A stretch of DNA of 37,976 bases from a bacterium. GTDB taxonomy: Bacteria; Armatimonadota; Zipacnadia; Zipacnadales; Zipacnadaceae. Where the stretch lies: the NCBI GenBank assembly GCA_030603495.1, contig JAUVXR010000025.1, positions 1 to 37,976 on the forward strand, written 5' to 3'. The notes below the pieces were generated by a model, which was not told where the DNA came from, made no database searches, and was given only the letters and a program-made list of their open reading frames with translations. A program made the translations under genes and the position numbers. Positions 7,550 through 16,152 of this stretch are shown here, piece after piece (position 1 is the stretch's first letter; every line of letters begins with the position of its first letter).

Positions 7550-8323
7550 CTACTCCTCCCAGTAGGCTGCCCCGGGCAGCGACCCGTCCATTACGTATCC
7601 GCCGTCGAGCACAAGGACTTGCCCAGTCATATAGCGGCTGTCGTCACTGGCCAAAAAGACTGCCCCGGAAGCGATCCACTCCGGCTGAGCGATCTCCTTC
7701 ATGGGAACTCGCTGGTATAGAGCCTCGACCACCGCTTCAGTGTACATTGGGATGGTCAGTTCGGTGTAGGTAGCCCCCGGCTCAATGCAGTTCACGCGGA
7801 TCTTGTGCAGCGCTAGCTCCGATGCTGCCGTCCGCGAAAAGGCTTCCATGCCCCCCTTGGCCGCGGTGTACGCCCCCGCCGACGGCTCGGAGATCTGGGC
7901 GTGAATCGAGCTGATGTTGATGATTGAGCCGCCTGTACCTTGCTCGATCATCTGCCGGGCAGCCGCCCGCGTGCCCAGGAAACAGCTTGTGAGGTTATTG
8001 TGCAGAATACGGTCCCACTCCTCCAGACTCATGTCCACAACCGGGCGTTGCAGGATAATTCCAGCGTTATTAACCCAAATGTCAAGCTTGCCGAAATGAC
8101 TGATGGTCTCTTCAACGGCCTGATTCACCGCCTCTTCGGCGGCGGCGTCCCCGACAAACGCTATCCCGGCTGCGCCCAGTTCATTGGCCACCGACTGGGC
8201 TGTATCGCCGTTCAGATCAAAGATGCACACCTCCCCGCCCTCGGCCACAAAGGCCTGAGCAATCGCCTTGCCGATCCCCACACCGGCACCGGTTACAACC
8301 GCAGCCTTGTCTTGCAGCTTCAT
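7550..8323 (-). CDS. SDR family oxidoreductase (glucose dehydrogenase-like)
   Basis: This 257-residue classical SDR has TGAGVGIG (11-18), NNAG (85-88), Ser139, Tyr152 and Lys156. The C-terminus (LVLDGGYVMDGSLPG) is of the kind found in sugar and polyol dehydrogenases. An in-frame GTG at 8332 is possible but overlaps the Shine-Dalgarno GGAGGTG, which is 8 bases before the ATG at 8323, so the ATG is chosen. It is followed 6 bases later by the M24 gene and preceded by the URO-D-like gene, all on the minus strand. It probably acts on a sugar or a keto-sugar in the cytoplasm; the specificity is unknown. Confidence 0.9.
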   Translation of the reverse strand: MKLQDKAAVVTGAGVGIGKAIAQAFVAEGGEVCIFDLNGDTAQSVANELGAAGIAFVGDAAAEEAVNQAVEETISHFGKLDIWVNNAGIILQRPVVDMSLEEWDRILHNNLTSCFLGTRAAARQMIEQGTGGSIINISSIHAQISEPSAGAYTAAKGGMEAFSRTAASELALHKIRVNCIEPGATYTELTIPMYTEAVVEALYQRVPMKEIAQPEWIASGAVFLASDDSRYMTGQVLVLDGGYVMDGSLPGAAYWEE

Positions 8324-8471
8324 TGTCAACACCTCCGTGAGAAAAAGTGATCTCCAACAACGAATTCTGTGTCTAGGTAAACCTTCTTGAACATATCGCT
8401 ACTCTGGTAGCTGCGCCTCGCTCGCCCTGGAGAGTTCTACGTTGCATATCCATTCTCCTGCGCATAGACTA

Positions 8472-9404
8472 TTATGGGGAAGCTGTGCAGAACTCGTGAT
8501 ACACATCGAGCATGTATTCGTAATTTTCAAGGGGCATCCCCGGGAATATCGTATTCGAACTGCTGAAGATGTAACCTCCCCCAGGCGAGGCGTGCTCGAG
8601 GCAGTACCGGGCCGACCGACGGATGGCCTCATCAGGACCGTTCTGTAGCAGGCTGCACTGGACATTACCCATAAGTGCTATCTTCCCATAGGTGCGGCGT
8701 TTTACCTCTGCAATGTCCATCCTGGCCATAGGGTCAACCGACTGGAACAAGGCGGCTCCCAACGATAGATAGTCGTCCAGCAGGGACATGATATTTCCGT
8801 CTGTGTGCACGAACGGAATCGCGTCATCGTCCTTGATCCGTTGTACCTGACGCTGCAGGTATGGCAGGACGAACTGACGGAAGTGCGCAGGTGAAATAAA
8901 CGGGCCGTCGTTGCCGGCCACATCATTTGCTACGTGGATGAAGTCAGCACCGGCGTCCGCCAGACGATCGAATTTCTCAAACGCTCGCTGCGTCATCTCC
9001 TCGGCCACTTTATGGATATGCTCCGGATGTTCGTAAAGGCCCAGGGCGAACTGACTCCAGTCCTCAATGTTCTCGAGGGACCAGACCGAGCCACCAACTA
9101 TGCTGCCGATGAGGATGTCGTCCCCAAAAGTCTTTTTGGCCGCTACAACGCCATCTGGGTCACTCCAGGGCCAGAAAACCGCCAGGGCATCCCACCGATA
9201 ACGCTCGATGATCTTCTGATATATCTCCATGCACTGGTCGATCATGCACTCTTTCTCGCCAGGCGAGCAGTGCGCCCATGCCTCCCTGTCGGGGAAGGAT
9301 AACCCGAAGGCCTCCTGTTCCAGCTCGAACATGGCCTCAAAGTGAGGCGGACAGTCCGGTTCCTCAAAGCGCAACGTCTTGAGCATCCGTTCTCTGCCAG
9401 TCAC
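8472..9404 (-). CDS. Uroporphyrinogen decarboxylase/MtaA-like superfamily protein
   Basis: A 310-residue TIM-barrel protein of the URO-D/cobalamin methyltransferase superfamily, starting at GTG with AGGGG 8 bases upstream. In MtaA/MtbA the zinc site is His-x-Cys plus a later Cys. Here the first motif reads His200-Thr-Asp202-Gly-Asn and the later Cys position falls in the SSSN run (281-284), so the thiol zinc ligands are absent. The N-terminal RQAGR arginines of true HemE are also missing. It therefore belongs to the divergent environmental clade often found next to sugar-degradation genes and has no assigned reaction. No corrinoid protein lies nearby. Its neighbours on the same strand are two SDR genes. 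Confidence 0.87.
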   Translation of the reverse strand: MTGRERMLKTLRFEEPDCPPHFEAMFELEQEAFGLSFPDREAWAHCSPGEKECMIDQCMEIYQKIIERYRWDALAVFWPWSDPDGVVAAKKTFGDDILIGSIVGGSVWSLENIEDWSQFALGLYEHPEHIHKVAEEMTQRAFEKFDRLADAGADFIHVANDVAGNDGPFISPAHFRQFVLPYLQRQVQRIKDDDAIPFVHTDGNIMSLLDDYLSLGAALFQSVDPMARMDIAEVKRRTYGKIALMGNVQCSLLQNGPDEAIRRSARYCLEHASPGGGYIFSSSNTIFPGMPLENYEYMLDVYHEFCTASP

Positions 9405-9525
9405 TGGTTGTCCCCTATTGAAGGATGAACCACGCCGGATCTCTGCGGGTACAAGGCGAGTTACGAGGCTAGGCCTGGCGAAGTTCTGCCTCCCCGCCGG
9501 CCGGGTTCACAGGCTACTTATCGGG

Positions 9526-10284
9526 TCAGATAGCCGGCATCACGTTCCCGCCGCAAACGGGGATGAAAGCTCCCGTGATGAAACTCGACAAATCCGACGC
9601 CAGGAAGGCCACCACGTTAGCGATCTCCTGGGCGGTCCCCCGTCGCTTCAGAGGCACCGCCTCGCGGTACCACTCGGGAGTCTCTTCATCCGGCTTGTTC
9701 TCGCTGATAGTATATCCCGGAGCCACCTGGTTCACGGTGATGCCGTGCATACCCACCTCCCTGGCCAGCACGCGCATCAAGCCATCCATGCCCCGCTTGC
9801 CAGAGATGTAGGCGGACTGCTTCTCCCAGTACTGCATCGAACACTCCGTGTTGATGCCGATCATCCTGCCCCATCCCTTCTCTATCATCCCCGGCACAAA
9901 AGCTTGAGCCAGTAGCACGGCATGAACCACACACGAGCGAAACTGACTCTCATAATCCGCGATGTCCTGTTCGAGCACCTTGGTCCAATCATACTGGATG
10001 ACCGCATTCGCAACCACGATGTCCGGGCTACCCAACTCATCCACAACAGCAGACCTCATCGCTTCCACCGAGTTCGCGTCCGTCACGTCCGCCGGTACGA
10101 CGTGCGCACGAGCTCCCATCTTTTCCAGTTCATCCTTAAGCGAGGCAGCTCGAGCCTGGCTGGAATGATAATGAATTGCCACGGCGGCGCCTGCCTGCGC
10201 GAGCGTGCGGACCATCACCCGGCCCAGCTCGCCGGTCGCTCCTGTTACCAGCACTGTCCTACCTGACAAGTCTATCTCGAGCAT
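9526..10284 (-). CDS. SDR family oxidoreductase with substituted catalytic Ser
   Basis: The 252-residue SDR starts at the ATG at 10284 with AGAGGAGG 7 bases upstream; the longer frame to 10413 has no supporting site and runs through pseudogene remains. It shows TGATGELG (14-21), Tyr159 and Lys163 (AYISGK). The position 13 residues before the Tyr, normally Ser, is Thr146. The NNAG motif is ANAV. It may still be active, since Thr can replace Ser in some SDRs. It precedes the URO-D-like gene by 121 bases on the same strand and directly follows a truncated SDR start. The substrate is unknown. Confidence 0.88.
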   Translation of the reverse strand: MLEIDLSGRTVLVTGATGELGRVMVRTLAQAGAAVAIHYHSSQARAASLKDELEKMGARAHVVPADVTDANSVEAMRSAVVDELGSPDIVVANAVIQYDWTKVLEQDIADYESQFRSCVVHAVLLAQAFVPGMIEKGWGRMIGINTECSMQYWEKQSAYISGKRGMDGLMRVLAREVGMHGITVNQVAPGYTISENKPDEETPEWYREAVPLKRRGTAQEIANVVAFLASDLSSFITGAFIPVCGGNVMPAI

Positions 10285-10388
10285 ACGAGTGCCTCCTCTA
10301 GAGTTTCGTGGACTGCCCATGACCTGTGAGCCGACTTTCGCTGCGCACGTAATCGGCGGCTCTGTGTCAGGAGGTGACATCTGAACTG

Positions 10389-10478
10389 TGTTCCGCCTCG
10401 TGCAGTGAAACATTCCCCGATGCCGAAGCCAATCCCTCGTCCCCCTCCAGTGATAATAACCACTATTGGATCACTCAT
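10389..10478 (-). pseudogene. Truncated SDR gene: N-terminal Rossmann start only
   Basis: The ATG at 10478 has a good Shine-Dalgarno (AAGGAG, 7 bases upstream) and encodes a classical SDR start, with ITGGGRGIGFGIG as the cofactor loop. After about 30 residues all resemblance to the fold ends, and the frame continues as unrelated sequence to 10272. The next complete SDR begins at 10284 in another frame with its own cofactor loop. I read this as the 5' remnant of an SDR whose body was deleted, perhaps by recombination between neighbouring SDR copies. A translated 68-residue peptide is possible but unlikely to be functional. Confidence 0.65.
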
Positions 10479-10766
10479 GGCTTAGCTCCTTAGTGTTGTC
10501 GTCGGGGGACTGGGTCGTAGCCGACATTTCCACTCCAGTCAGTATACACAGTATTGGAGCAAGATGGTAGTGTTATCATCCTAAAGCATCAGGCGGCGCG
10601 TTACATATTGCTCCATAATGGTGTGTGGCTGATGTTGTTACTCTCTTTTAGCGTAATCGATCCTTCTCAGCGCAGAGCATCAGTCTTACAGTTTAGTCAC
10701 CACAAGCATCTGGGAGGCATTTGATGACCGATTCCCCACCTGTGGAAAGCGGAGTCAAGGCAAGAG
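10479..10766. other. Intergenic region with possible regulatory repeats
   Basis: No gene is seen. An inverted repeat TGGAGCAA (10555-10562) / TTGCTCCA (10608-10615) with a 45-base spacer, and a minus-strand TATACT element near 10540-10546 flanked by a repeated ATACTG, lie upstream of the SDR block. The matching -35 box is poor, so a promoter here is only plausible. Confidence 0.4.
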
Positions 10767-11636
10767 TTACTCCCTCAACTGCCCCGGTCGCGGAATTTTT
10801 TGCTCTACCTCATCCGAGGAAACACTAACGAACCGGCGCAAGTTCTCGGAAAAAATCTGCTCAACAGTCTGCTCACTCAAGTCCAGCGAACGGTAGATGT
10901 CGCGATCGCGCTTTATCCACTCCTGCGCCCATTCCACGTTGTATTCAGTGATTCTGCAATCAGTGCCGAAAATGACGTTGTGTTCGACGTCATAACCGGC
11001 CGTTAACAACTTCGTCAGCACCTCAGTTCGGTAAATGGGCGGTGTGCCCGGAGTGAGGTCAATGAACATTTCCACCGAGAGATCAGGACGAAAGGTATAG
11101 GCGTTCAGGAACTTCCCGTAGACGGCGATAAGTTCGTCGCACCAGGGCCAAGATATGTGCGCCAGAGAGAACTTGAGGCCCGCTACCTCCAGCAGTACTT
11201 CAAACTGTTCGGGATGGTTGTACTGCGCTGATGGTCGGCCGTTCCATAAGATGCCCGAGTGAAAAAGGATGGGTCGGTCCATTCGCGCAATCTCTCTGAA
11301 TACCTCCAGAGCTTGCGGCTCACCCGCGGAAAAGGAGTCGCAAATCACCTTAAACCCCGCTACCCCGCGCTCTGCCGCCAGATGTACCTGCTCACGAGCA
11401 CTATCCTCCAGCGGGTGGATCCAAAAGAAAGGGTACAGATTGGGCAGACTATCCGCCCAGAAAAACAGGTTATCTAAGCGTTCGGCGACACTGGGCGGGC
11501 TGGGAATGCCGGACCAGTGGGGTGGGGGAAGGGACATCACCAGCCCCCCATCAATGCCGGCAGCTTTCAGCCGCGGGCCAAAGTCGCCCTGATCTTCGCA
11601 GACGTCAGTAATATGCATATGGCCATCCAGGATCAT
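10767..11636 (-). CDS. Amidohydrolase family 2 (lactonase/decarboxylase-type TIM barrel)
   Basis: The 289-residue protein begins DGHMHIT, giving the HxH metal motif at His6 and His8. It continues with FHSG, a later LAHISWP histidine and FGTD, the family's late catalytic Asp. This is the COG2159/COG3618 layout: a single-metal TIM barrel that hydrolyses lactones or decarboxylates ring acids. AAGGAG lies 8 bases before the ATG at 11636, so the 32-residue upstream extension is rejected. There is no signal peptide. It is divergent from the alpha-L-fucosidase, and COG3618 includes L-fucono-1,5-lactonase, so a sugar lactonase role is a reasonable guess. It is not demonstrated. Confidence 0.87.
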   Translation of the reverse strand: MILDGHMHITDVCEDQGDFGPRLKAAGIDGGLVMSLPPPHWSGIPSPPSVAERLDNLFFWADSLPNLYPFFWIHPLEDSAREQVHLAAERGVAGFKVICDSFSAGEPQALEVFREIARMDRPILFHSGILWNGRPSAQYNHPEQFEVLLEVAGLKFSLAHISWPWCDELIAVYGKFLNAYTFRPDLSVEMFIDLTPGTPPIYRTEVLTKLLTAGYDVEHNVIFGTDCRITEYNVEWAQEWIKRDRDIYRSLDLSEQTVEQIFSENLRRFVSVSSDEVEQKIPRPGQLRE

Positions 11637-12143
11637 GACATATTCTCCTTCTGAACTGGGATTTCCCGTATGCTTTGTTGTTCCGTTTAGCATTCTCTGT
11701 CTCCTGCACTGATTCCTCGTGCTGCGGATCATTTAGCTAGAAAGCCCCCACATTAGAAGACTTCTGACCAGGATTTTGCCCCGAATTGAACAAGTATGAC
11801 AGCTCTGGAGCGATAGCAGACCAATCCCGCCTGGGCACAAGCAAAACTACGCATCCCGAGCCGCTGAAGGTCATAGTCACCCAGCGCCGGGCACCGGGTG
11901 ACAGTGCAGTCGACGCCCGAATTATTGATAGCTACTGTCTGGCCCAGGGAGCAGTGTGCCTGTTAGTCGCCCACCGGCTACCAAGGTTACCCAGTTGGGC
12001 CTCAGAGGACTGCCGGTGCAGTCAAAATCTGGGGTTTTTCTACACAAATGGTCGGTAGGGGGAGGAATTAGTGCGTCGAGCAGAGAATACTAGACGCAAC
12101 AAGCAACTATATGAGAAATGTCCGTTCGAGGAGGTTATCAGAG
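11637..12143. other. 507-bp divergent spacer between amidohydrolase and fucosidase
   Basis: No ORF with family resemblance is seen on either strand. The spacer should hold promoters for both flanking genes, but I find no convincing -35/-10 pair. It contains the inverted repeat listed separately at 11876-11902. Confidence 0.6.
11876..11902. promoter_or_regulatory. Inverted repeat, candidate operator
   Basis: GTCACCC and GGGTGAC form perfect 7-base arms around 13 bases, near the middle of the divergent spacer. The spacing would suit a dimeric regulator binding one helical turn or two apart, or a short hairpin. There is no direct evidence of binding. Confidence 0.35.
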
Positions 12144-13367
12144 ATGTCTGATGCTGAACAGAAGGACCAAGAACGCCGGTTGGCGTGGTTTCGGCGGGCG
12201 CGATTTGGTATGTTCATCCACTGGGGGCTGTACGCCCAACTCGGGCGACACGAGTGGGTGATGAACCGCGAGCGTATCCCTGTCGAGGCGTACGAGAAGC
12301 TGGCTGATACCTGGCAGCCCAAGCCTAACGCCGCCCGTGACTGGGCGAAGTTGGCTAAGGCTGCCGGGATGCGCTACATGGTGATGACCACCAAGCACCA
12401 CGAGGGTTTTTGCCTGTTTGATTCGGAACTGACCGACTATAATGCGGTCAAGCGCAGCCCGGGGCGTGACCTGGTTGCCGAGTATGTGGCCGCGGCGCGG
12501 GCCGAGGGTCTGCGGGTGGGTTTTTACTATTCGCTGCTGGACTGGCATCACCCGGATGGTGCGCGCTGCGCCAACGATGAGGCCGCGCGGCGGCGCTTTG
12601 TGGAATACACTCACGGGATGGTGCGTGAGCTGTGCACGAACTACGGTAAGCTGGACATTATTTGGTACGACGGGGGCTGGCCACTGGACGCCGAGGGCTG
12701 GGAATCAGTTAGGCTGAATGCAATGGTGCGCGAGTTGCAGCCGGATATCATCATTAACAACCGCTCGCGTATTGACGAGGATTTCGGCACTCCTGAGCAG
12801 CATATCACGCCCGAAGCGGGCGGGCGGATGTGGGAAGCATGTATGACGATGAATGACAGTTGGGGCTACACCCCGATTGATCGGAACTGGAAGACGGCCT
12901 GGGACGTGGTGGGGATGCTGCGCCGGGTGGCCGCCGGTGGGGGCAACCTGCTGCTGAACATCGGCCCTCTGCCCGACGGCAGTGTGCCCTATCAGTGCAT
13001 TGGTGTGTTTAATGAGGTGGGACAGTGGCTGGCCAAGTACGGCCCGACGATATATGACGCAACCGACTCGATGCAGCAGGAGTGGCAGACTCCCGGCGCC
13101 TTCACTCGGCGGGGTAGCACGATCTACTTCCACTGCAATCGCTGGCCGGGAAGTGAGCTGGCCATCGGCGGGCTGCGCAACAAGCTGCTCGCGGCCCGCT
13201 TGTTCGCCGGCCCGGCGATTGATTTCACCCAGGAAGCCGACCGGCTTGTATTGGCAGGCTTGCCTGAGGTCGCGCCGGACCCGCTGGCTACCGTCATTGA
13301 ACTGGAGGTCGCCGGCGAACCCCGGCAAGAGCTGGGACCCGGTTGCGTCTTGCTAGATGAAGTGTAG
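12144..13367 (+). CDS. Alpha-L-fucosidase, GH29 (cytoplasmic)
   Basis: This 407-residue glycoside hydrolase shows the GH29 signatures FIHWG (24-28), TKHHEGF, GFYYSLLDW and IIWYDGGW, whose Asp176 fits the family nucleophile, followed by the NLLLNIGP motif of the barrel end. It should release L-fucose from alpha-linked glycans with retention. GAGGAGG 9 bases upstream supports the ATG at 12144 rather than the one at 12111. There is no signal peptide, so it acts on imported fucosylated oligosaccharides. A small C-terminal beta domain is present (about 320-407). The gene stands alone on the plus strand, divergent from the amidohydrolase and convergent with the aminotransferase. Confidence 0.94.
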   Translation: MSDAEQKDQERRLAWFRRARFGMFIHWGLYAQLGRHEWVMNRERIPVEAYEKLADTWQPKPNAARDWAKLAKAAGMRYMVMTTKHHEGFCLFDSELTDYNAVKRSPGRDLVAEYVAAARAEGLRVGFYYSLLDWHHPDGARCANDEAARRRFVEYTHGMVRELCTNYGKLDIIWYDGGWPLDAEGWESVRLNAMVRELQPDIIINNRSRIDEDFGTPEQHITPEAGGRMWEACMTMNDSWGYTPIDRNWKTAWDVVGMLRRVAAGGGNLLLNIGPLPDGSVPYQCIGVFNEVGQWLAKYGPTIYDATDSMQQEWQTPGAFTRRGSTIYFHCNRWPGSELAIGGLRNKLLAARLFAGPAIDFTQEADRLVLAGLPEVAPDPLATVIELEVAGEPRQELGPGCVLLDEV

Positions 13368-13372
13368 TCCCA

Positions 13373-13390
13373 GCTAACCCTGCTGTTAGC
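13373..13390 (+). terminator. Weak hairpin after the fucosidase gene
   Basis: GCTAAC, the 6-base loop CCTGCT and GTTAGC form a perfect 6-bp stem 5 bases after the stop codon. No T-run follows, so it is at best a weak terminator or 3'-end stabiliser in the convergent gap 13368-13502. Confidence 0.35.
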
Positions 13391-13502
13391 CCCTTCAACC
13401 CCCGATTTGTTCCACAAACGCCGATGACGAAGAACGCGGGCCCACAGGGGACTTGGGGAGAACGTCTTTCCATGCCCAACTGTGCCCGTTCGTGGACAAA
13501 TC

Positions 13503-14846
13503 CTACGCCGCCACTTGTTCCTGAACTGTCGTTGTATCGTCGCCCTTAACCGCGTATTCCCCATGCTGCATGACAATATTAGTGAATGTTGTCAGCGCCT
13601 GCTGCAGCAAATCAGCCTCGATTGTCAAGGCCGGAAGAAGTCGGATCATATTGCCATGGACTCCGCCATTCACGGTAAGCAGGCCGGCTTCCCATAGCTT
13701 TGTACGAATCTCGGCAGCAACCTCCGGCGCGGGGGAGCTTGTCGCCTTGTCGGAGACAAATTCTACCCCCCAGAATGCACCCATTCCTCGGACATCTCCA
13801 ACGTTCGGGAGATTGCCAAGTGACCGCAGGTGCTCCTGAATAGCGCCTCCGATCTCCTGCGAGCGGTCTACGATATCATCGTTCACGATTGTATCAAGGA
13901 CTGCCAGCGCCGCAGCGCAAGCTAGAGGATTCCCTCCGAACGTACTGCTGTGGGCATCAGTCCCCCAATGGGCGAGAAGATCACTCCTCGCCACTACGGC
14001 GGACATAGGAAACCCATTAGCAATGGCTTTGGATAGGACTATGATGTCGGGCACAACGCCGTAGTGTTGAAAGGCATAGAGTTTGCCGGTTCGGCCAAAT
14101 CCCGTCTGGATTTCGTCGAAGATGAGCAGAATATCATGTTGGGCCAGGATGTCCTGCACGCGGGCCCAGTACCCCGTAGGCGGAATAATGACTCCTGCCG
14201 AGCCCTGCATAGGCTCTGCTATCAGGGCGGCGATACTACCGGCGCTGGCGTAATCTATCACCTCACTGATGAGATCCGCGCAACGCAGGTCGCATTCGGG
14301 AAAGGATTGCCCCAGCGCACAGCGATAGCAATAAGGATAGGGCACGAAGTGAACTCTTTCTCCAAGGAAATAGCCTTCCTTGTACTTACGTTCACCCGTG
14401 AGCGCGAGAGCCCCGAATGTCCCGCCGTGAAAGCCTCCGTGGAAAGCAATGAACTCGTTCCTCCGCGTTTCAAACTGGGCGAGGAGCATGCTCGTGTCTA
14501 TCGCTTCGCCGCCGGTGGTCTTGAACAGGACGCGCCCGTTGCCAAAGGGAAGTGTATCAAGCAGCCGTTCGGCATACTCGGTCCTATTCGGATGCGGGAA
14601 CTCGTAACAGAACATTAGATCCTGGAGTTGACGAGTGAGTGCAGACGTCACTTGGGGGTGACAATGACCTAAGCTCGTCACGCAGATGCCGCAGGTCAAA
14701 TCGGTATACTCGTTGCCCTCAACATCCCATACTCTCGAACCTACCCCCCGATCCCACACCATCGGCAAATGACTGCCCAGGGACGTGGACAGAACTTTTC
14801 GGTCGCCTTCGAGAATTCTCTTAGTGAAAGTGGCGTTCTTGCTCAT
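13503..14846 (-). CDS. Class III PLP-dependent aminotransferase
   Basis: The 447-residue fold-type I enzyme has TTGGEAID (phosphate binding), [16 protein letters not shown], Asp244 in [12 protein letters not shown] and the PLP Lys273 in LSKAIANG. The Cys pattern CYRC (173-176) and CDLRC (185-189) is the one seen in many GABA/omega-amino-acid aminotransferases. It transfers a terminal amine from a small molecule to 2-oxoglutarate or pyruvate. GAGGGGG upstream of the ATG is a strong Shine-Dalgarno. It lies 47 bases after the last polysaccharide glycosyltransferase on the same strand, so it may be the distal gene of that operon. A sugar-aminotransferase role is unlikely because those enzymes belong to the DegT/AHBA family. 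Confidence 0.92.
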   Translation of the reverse strand: MSKNATFTKRILEGDRKVLSTSLGSHLPMVWDRGVGSRVWDVEGNEYTDLTCGICVTSLGHCHPQVTSALTRQLQDLMFCYEFPHPNRTEYAERLLDTLPFGNGRVLFKTTGGEAIDTSMLLAQFETRRNEFIAFHGGFHGGTFGALALTGERKYKEGYFLGERVHFVPYPYCYRCALGQSFPECDLRCADLISEVIDYASAGSIAALIAEPMQGSAGVIIPPTGYWARVQDILAQHDILLIFDEIQTGFGRTGKLYAFQHYGVVPDIIVLSKAIANGFPMSAVVARSDLLAHWGTDAHSSTFGGNPLACAAALAVLDTIVNDDIVDRSQEIGGAIQEHLRSLGNLPNVGDVRGMGAFWGVEFVSDKATSSPAPEVAAEIRTKLWEAGLLTVNGGVHGNMIRLLPALTIEADLLQQALTTFTNIVMQHGEYAVKGDDTTTVQEQVAA

Positions 14847-14893
14847 TGCTTATCCCCCTCTTGTAGTCAGGGCACATAAATACCAGTGTGTCG

Positions 14894-16036
14894 CTAGCCA
14901 GGGCCTCTGTCACTGGCTGTGCTTGTATCGTCGGCTGAACACGCAGCTGGTGCCCTTTCATCCTGCGTAGTGCTACAGCCTGTGGTAGCATGCCAGCTAA
15001 GAGATGGAAACCTTTGCAGGTTCGTTAGTCGCGGAGATGCCAAGATCCCATATAGCAAACCTAACCCGTACGACAAATGCATCGTCGCGAATACAGGCGG
15101 GAGTAGGAAGGTCCCGCTTAGCCCATGCGTCAATCCTGAATGCACTGCCGCGCCAACGTTCGCCAACGTGTAAGCGCCAGCGATTCCCGCTATCATGTAG
15201 AGACCGGCCCCCCGCACAGGGATAAGAGCCAGACTGATCAGCAAGCTGGCCACGAAGGCTGCTGGCACAAAATGCCGGATGGACAAAGCCCCGGGTGAAC
15301 GTCTCCGTGTGATGACGTTCCACCGCCCTGTCTGGAAGTGTTGTCTGGCCAATGATATCAGGGACGAGCGGGGATGATAGTGAACAATGATGTCTTTGGA
15401 CAAGTACACATCTTGACTGTTGCTGCGGATTCGCGAGTTAAGCTCGATGTCCTGATTGCGATAGAGACTCTCATCAAACATCCCCACAGTCTGGAAAACC
15501 TCTCGTGGCCAGCATCCCAAATATACCGTGTCAGCGGGACCCTCGTAGCTCAAGTCGTGAAACTTACCTCCCCCCAGGCCAAAAGGGGACAAATGAGCCG
15601 CGGCGATAGCGCCGCCCACCAGCCCGGAGCCGACAGGCCGCATGTGGCCTCCCACGCAACCGGCCCCAGTTTCAGCCAGGACCTCCACACATTTTCTCAC
15701 ATAGTCCCTCGCGATTGTTGCATGACCGTCCACCCGCACAATTACCTGACCACTAGCGGCCTCTATCCCTCTATTCAACGCTGCGGGCGTGACTTTGGCG
15801 GGATTTGCCAATACGCGCCAGCCGAGTAACCCGTTGCTCTCAAGCGTCCTTCTTGCTGTCTTGCGCGTGTCATCTTTGGATAAGCCGTCAACGACAATAA
15901 CCTCCATCTTCTCGGCAGGATAGTCTTGCCCTACGACACTCATCAAGCACTGCTCGATGTATTCCTGCTCGTTACGAACGGGAACGATCACCGACACCCG
16001 TGGCAATTGTTCACGGTATTGCGCATAACAACCCAT
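14894..16036 (-). CDS. ExoA-like family 2 glycosyltransferase with C-terminal membrane helices
   Basis: The 380-residue protein opens with VSVIVPVRNE and continues with VVDGLSKDDT and the acidic RVDGHA motif that coordinates the nucleotide sugar. GCWPREVF and QDIELNSRI follow as the acceptor and QxxxRW-like region. From about residue 255 two to three hydrophobic segments (VPAAFVASLLISLALIPV and later) anchor it in the membrane. This is the layout of succinoglycan ExoA beta-1,3-glucosyltransferase. It should extend a lipid-linked oligosaccharide on the cytoplasmic face. The last 40 residues are polar and low in structure. It is separated by 116 bases from the CapK-like gene upstream. Confidence 0.88.
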   Translation of the reverse strand: MGCYAQYREQLPRVSVIVPVRNEQEYIEQCLMSVVGQDYPAEKMEVIVVDGLSKDDTRKTARRTLESNGLLGWRVLANPAKVTPAALNRGIEAASGQVIVRVDGHATIARDYVRKCVEVLAETGAGCVGGHMRPVGSGLVGGAIAAAHLSPFGLGGGKFHDLSYEGPADTVYLGCWPREVFQTVGMFDESLYRNQDIELNSRIRSNSQDVYLSKDIIVHYHPRSSLISLARQHFQTGRWNVITRRRSPGALSIRHFVPAAFVASLLISLALIPVRGAGLYMIAGIAGAYTLANVGAAVHSGLTHGLSGTFLLPPVFATMHLSYGLGLLYGILASPRLTNLQRFPSLSWHATTGCSTTQDERAPAACSADDTSTASDRGPG

Positions 16037-16152
16037 GGCGCTGCTCTCTACAGCTCAGTGTTTGGAAGCCGCTGCTATACAGCCCGCGCCTACGTCGGGC
16101 CTTGACCACACATTCACCATTATCTCCGCCCCTGCCCGGCAGAAAGCCGCAA

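Noticed and set aside
10285-10413. N-terminal extension of the SDR at 9526-10284
   Set aside because: AGAGGAGG fixes the start at 10284; the extension covers remains of the truncated SDR in a different frame.
11786-12058. Plus-strand open frame in the divergent spacer
   Set aside because: Composition and sequence look non-coding, there is no ribosome site and no recognisable domain.
12138-13328. Long minus-strand frames opposite the fucosidase gene
   Set aside because: They are antisense shadows of a GC-rich coding sequence and show no family features.
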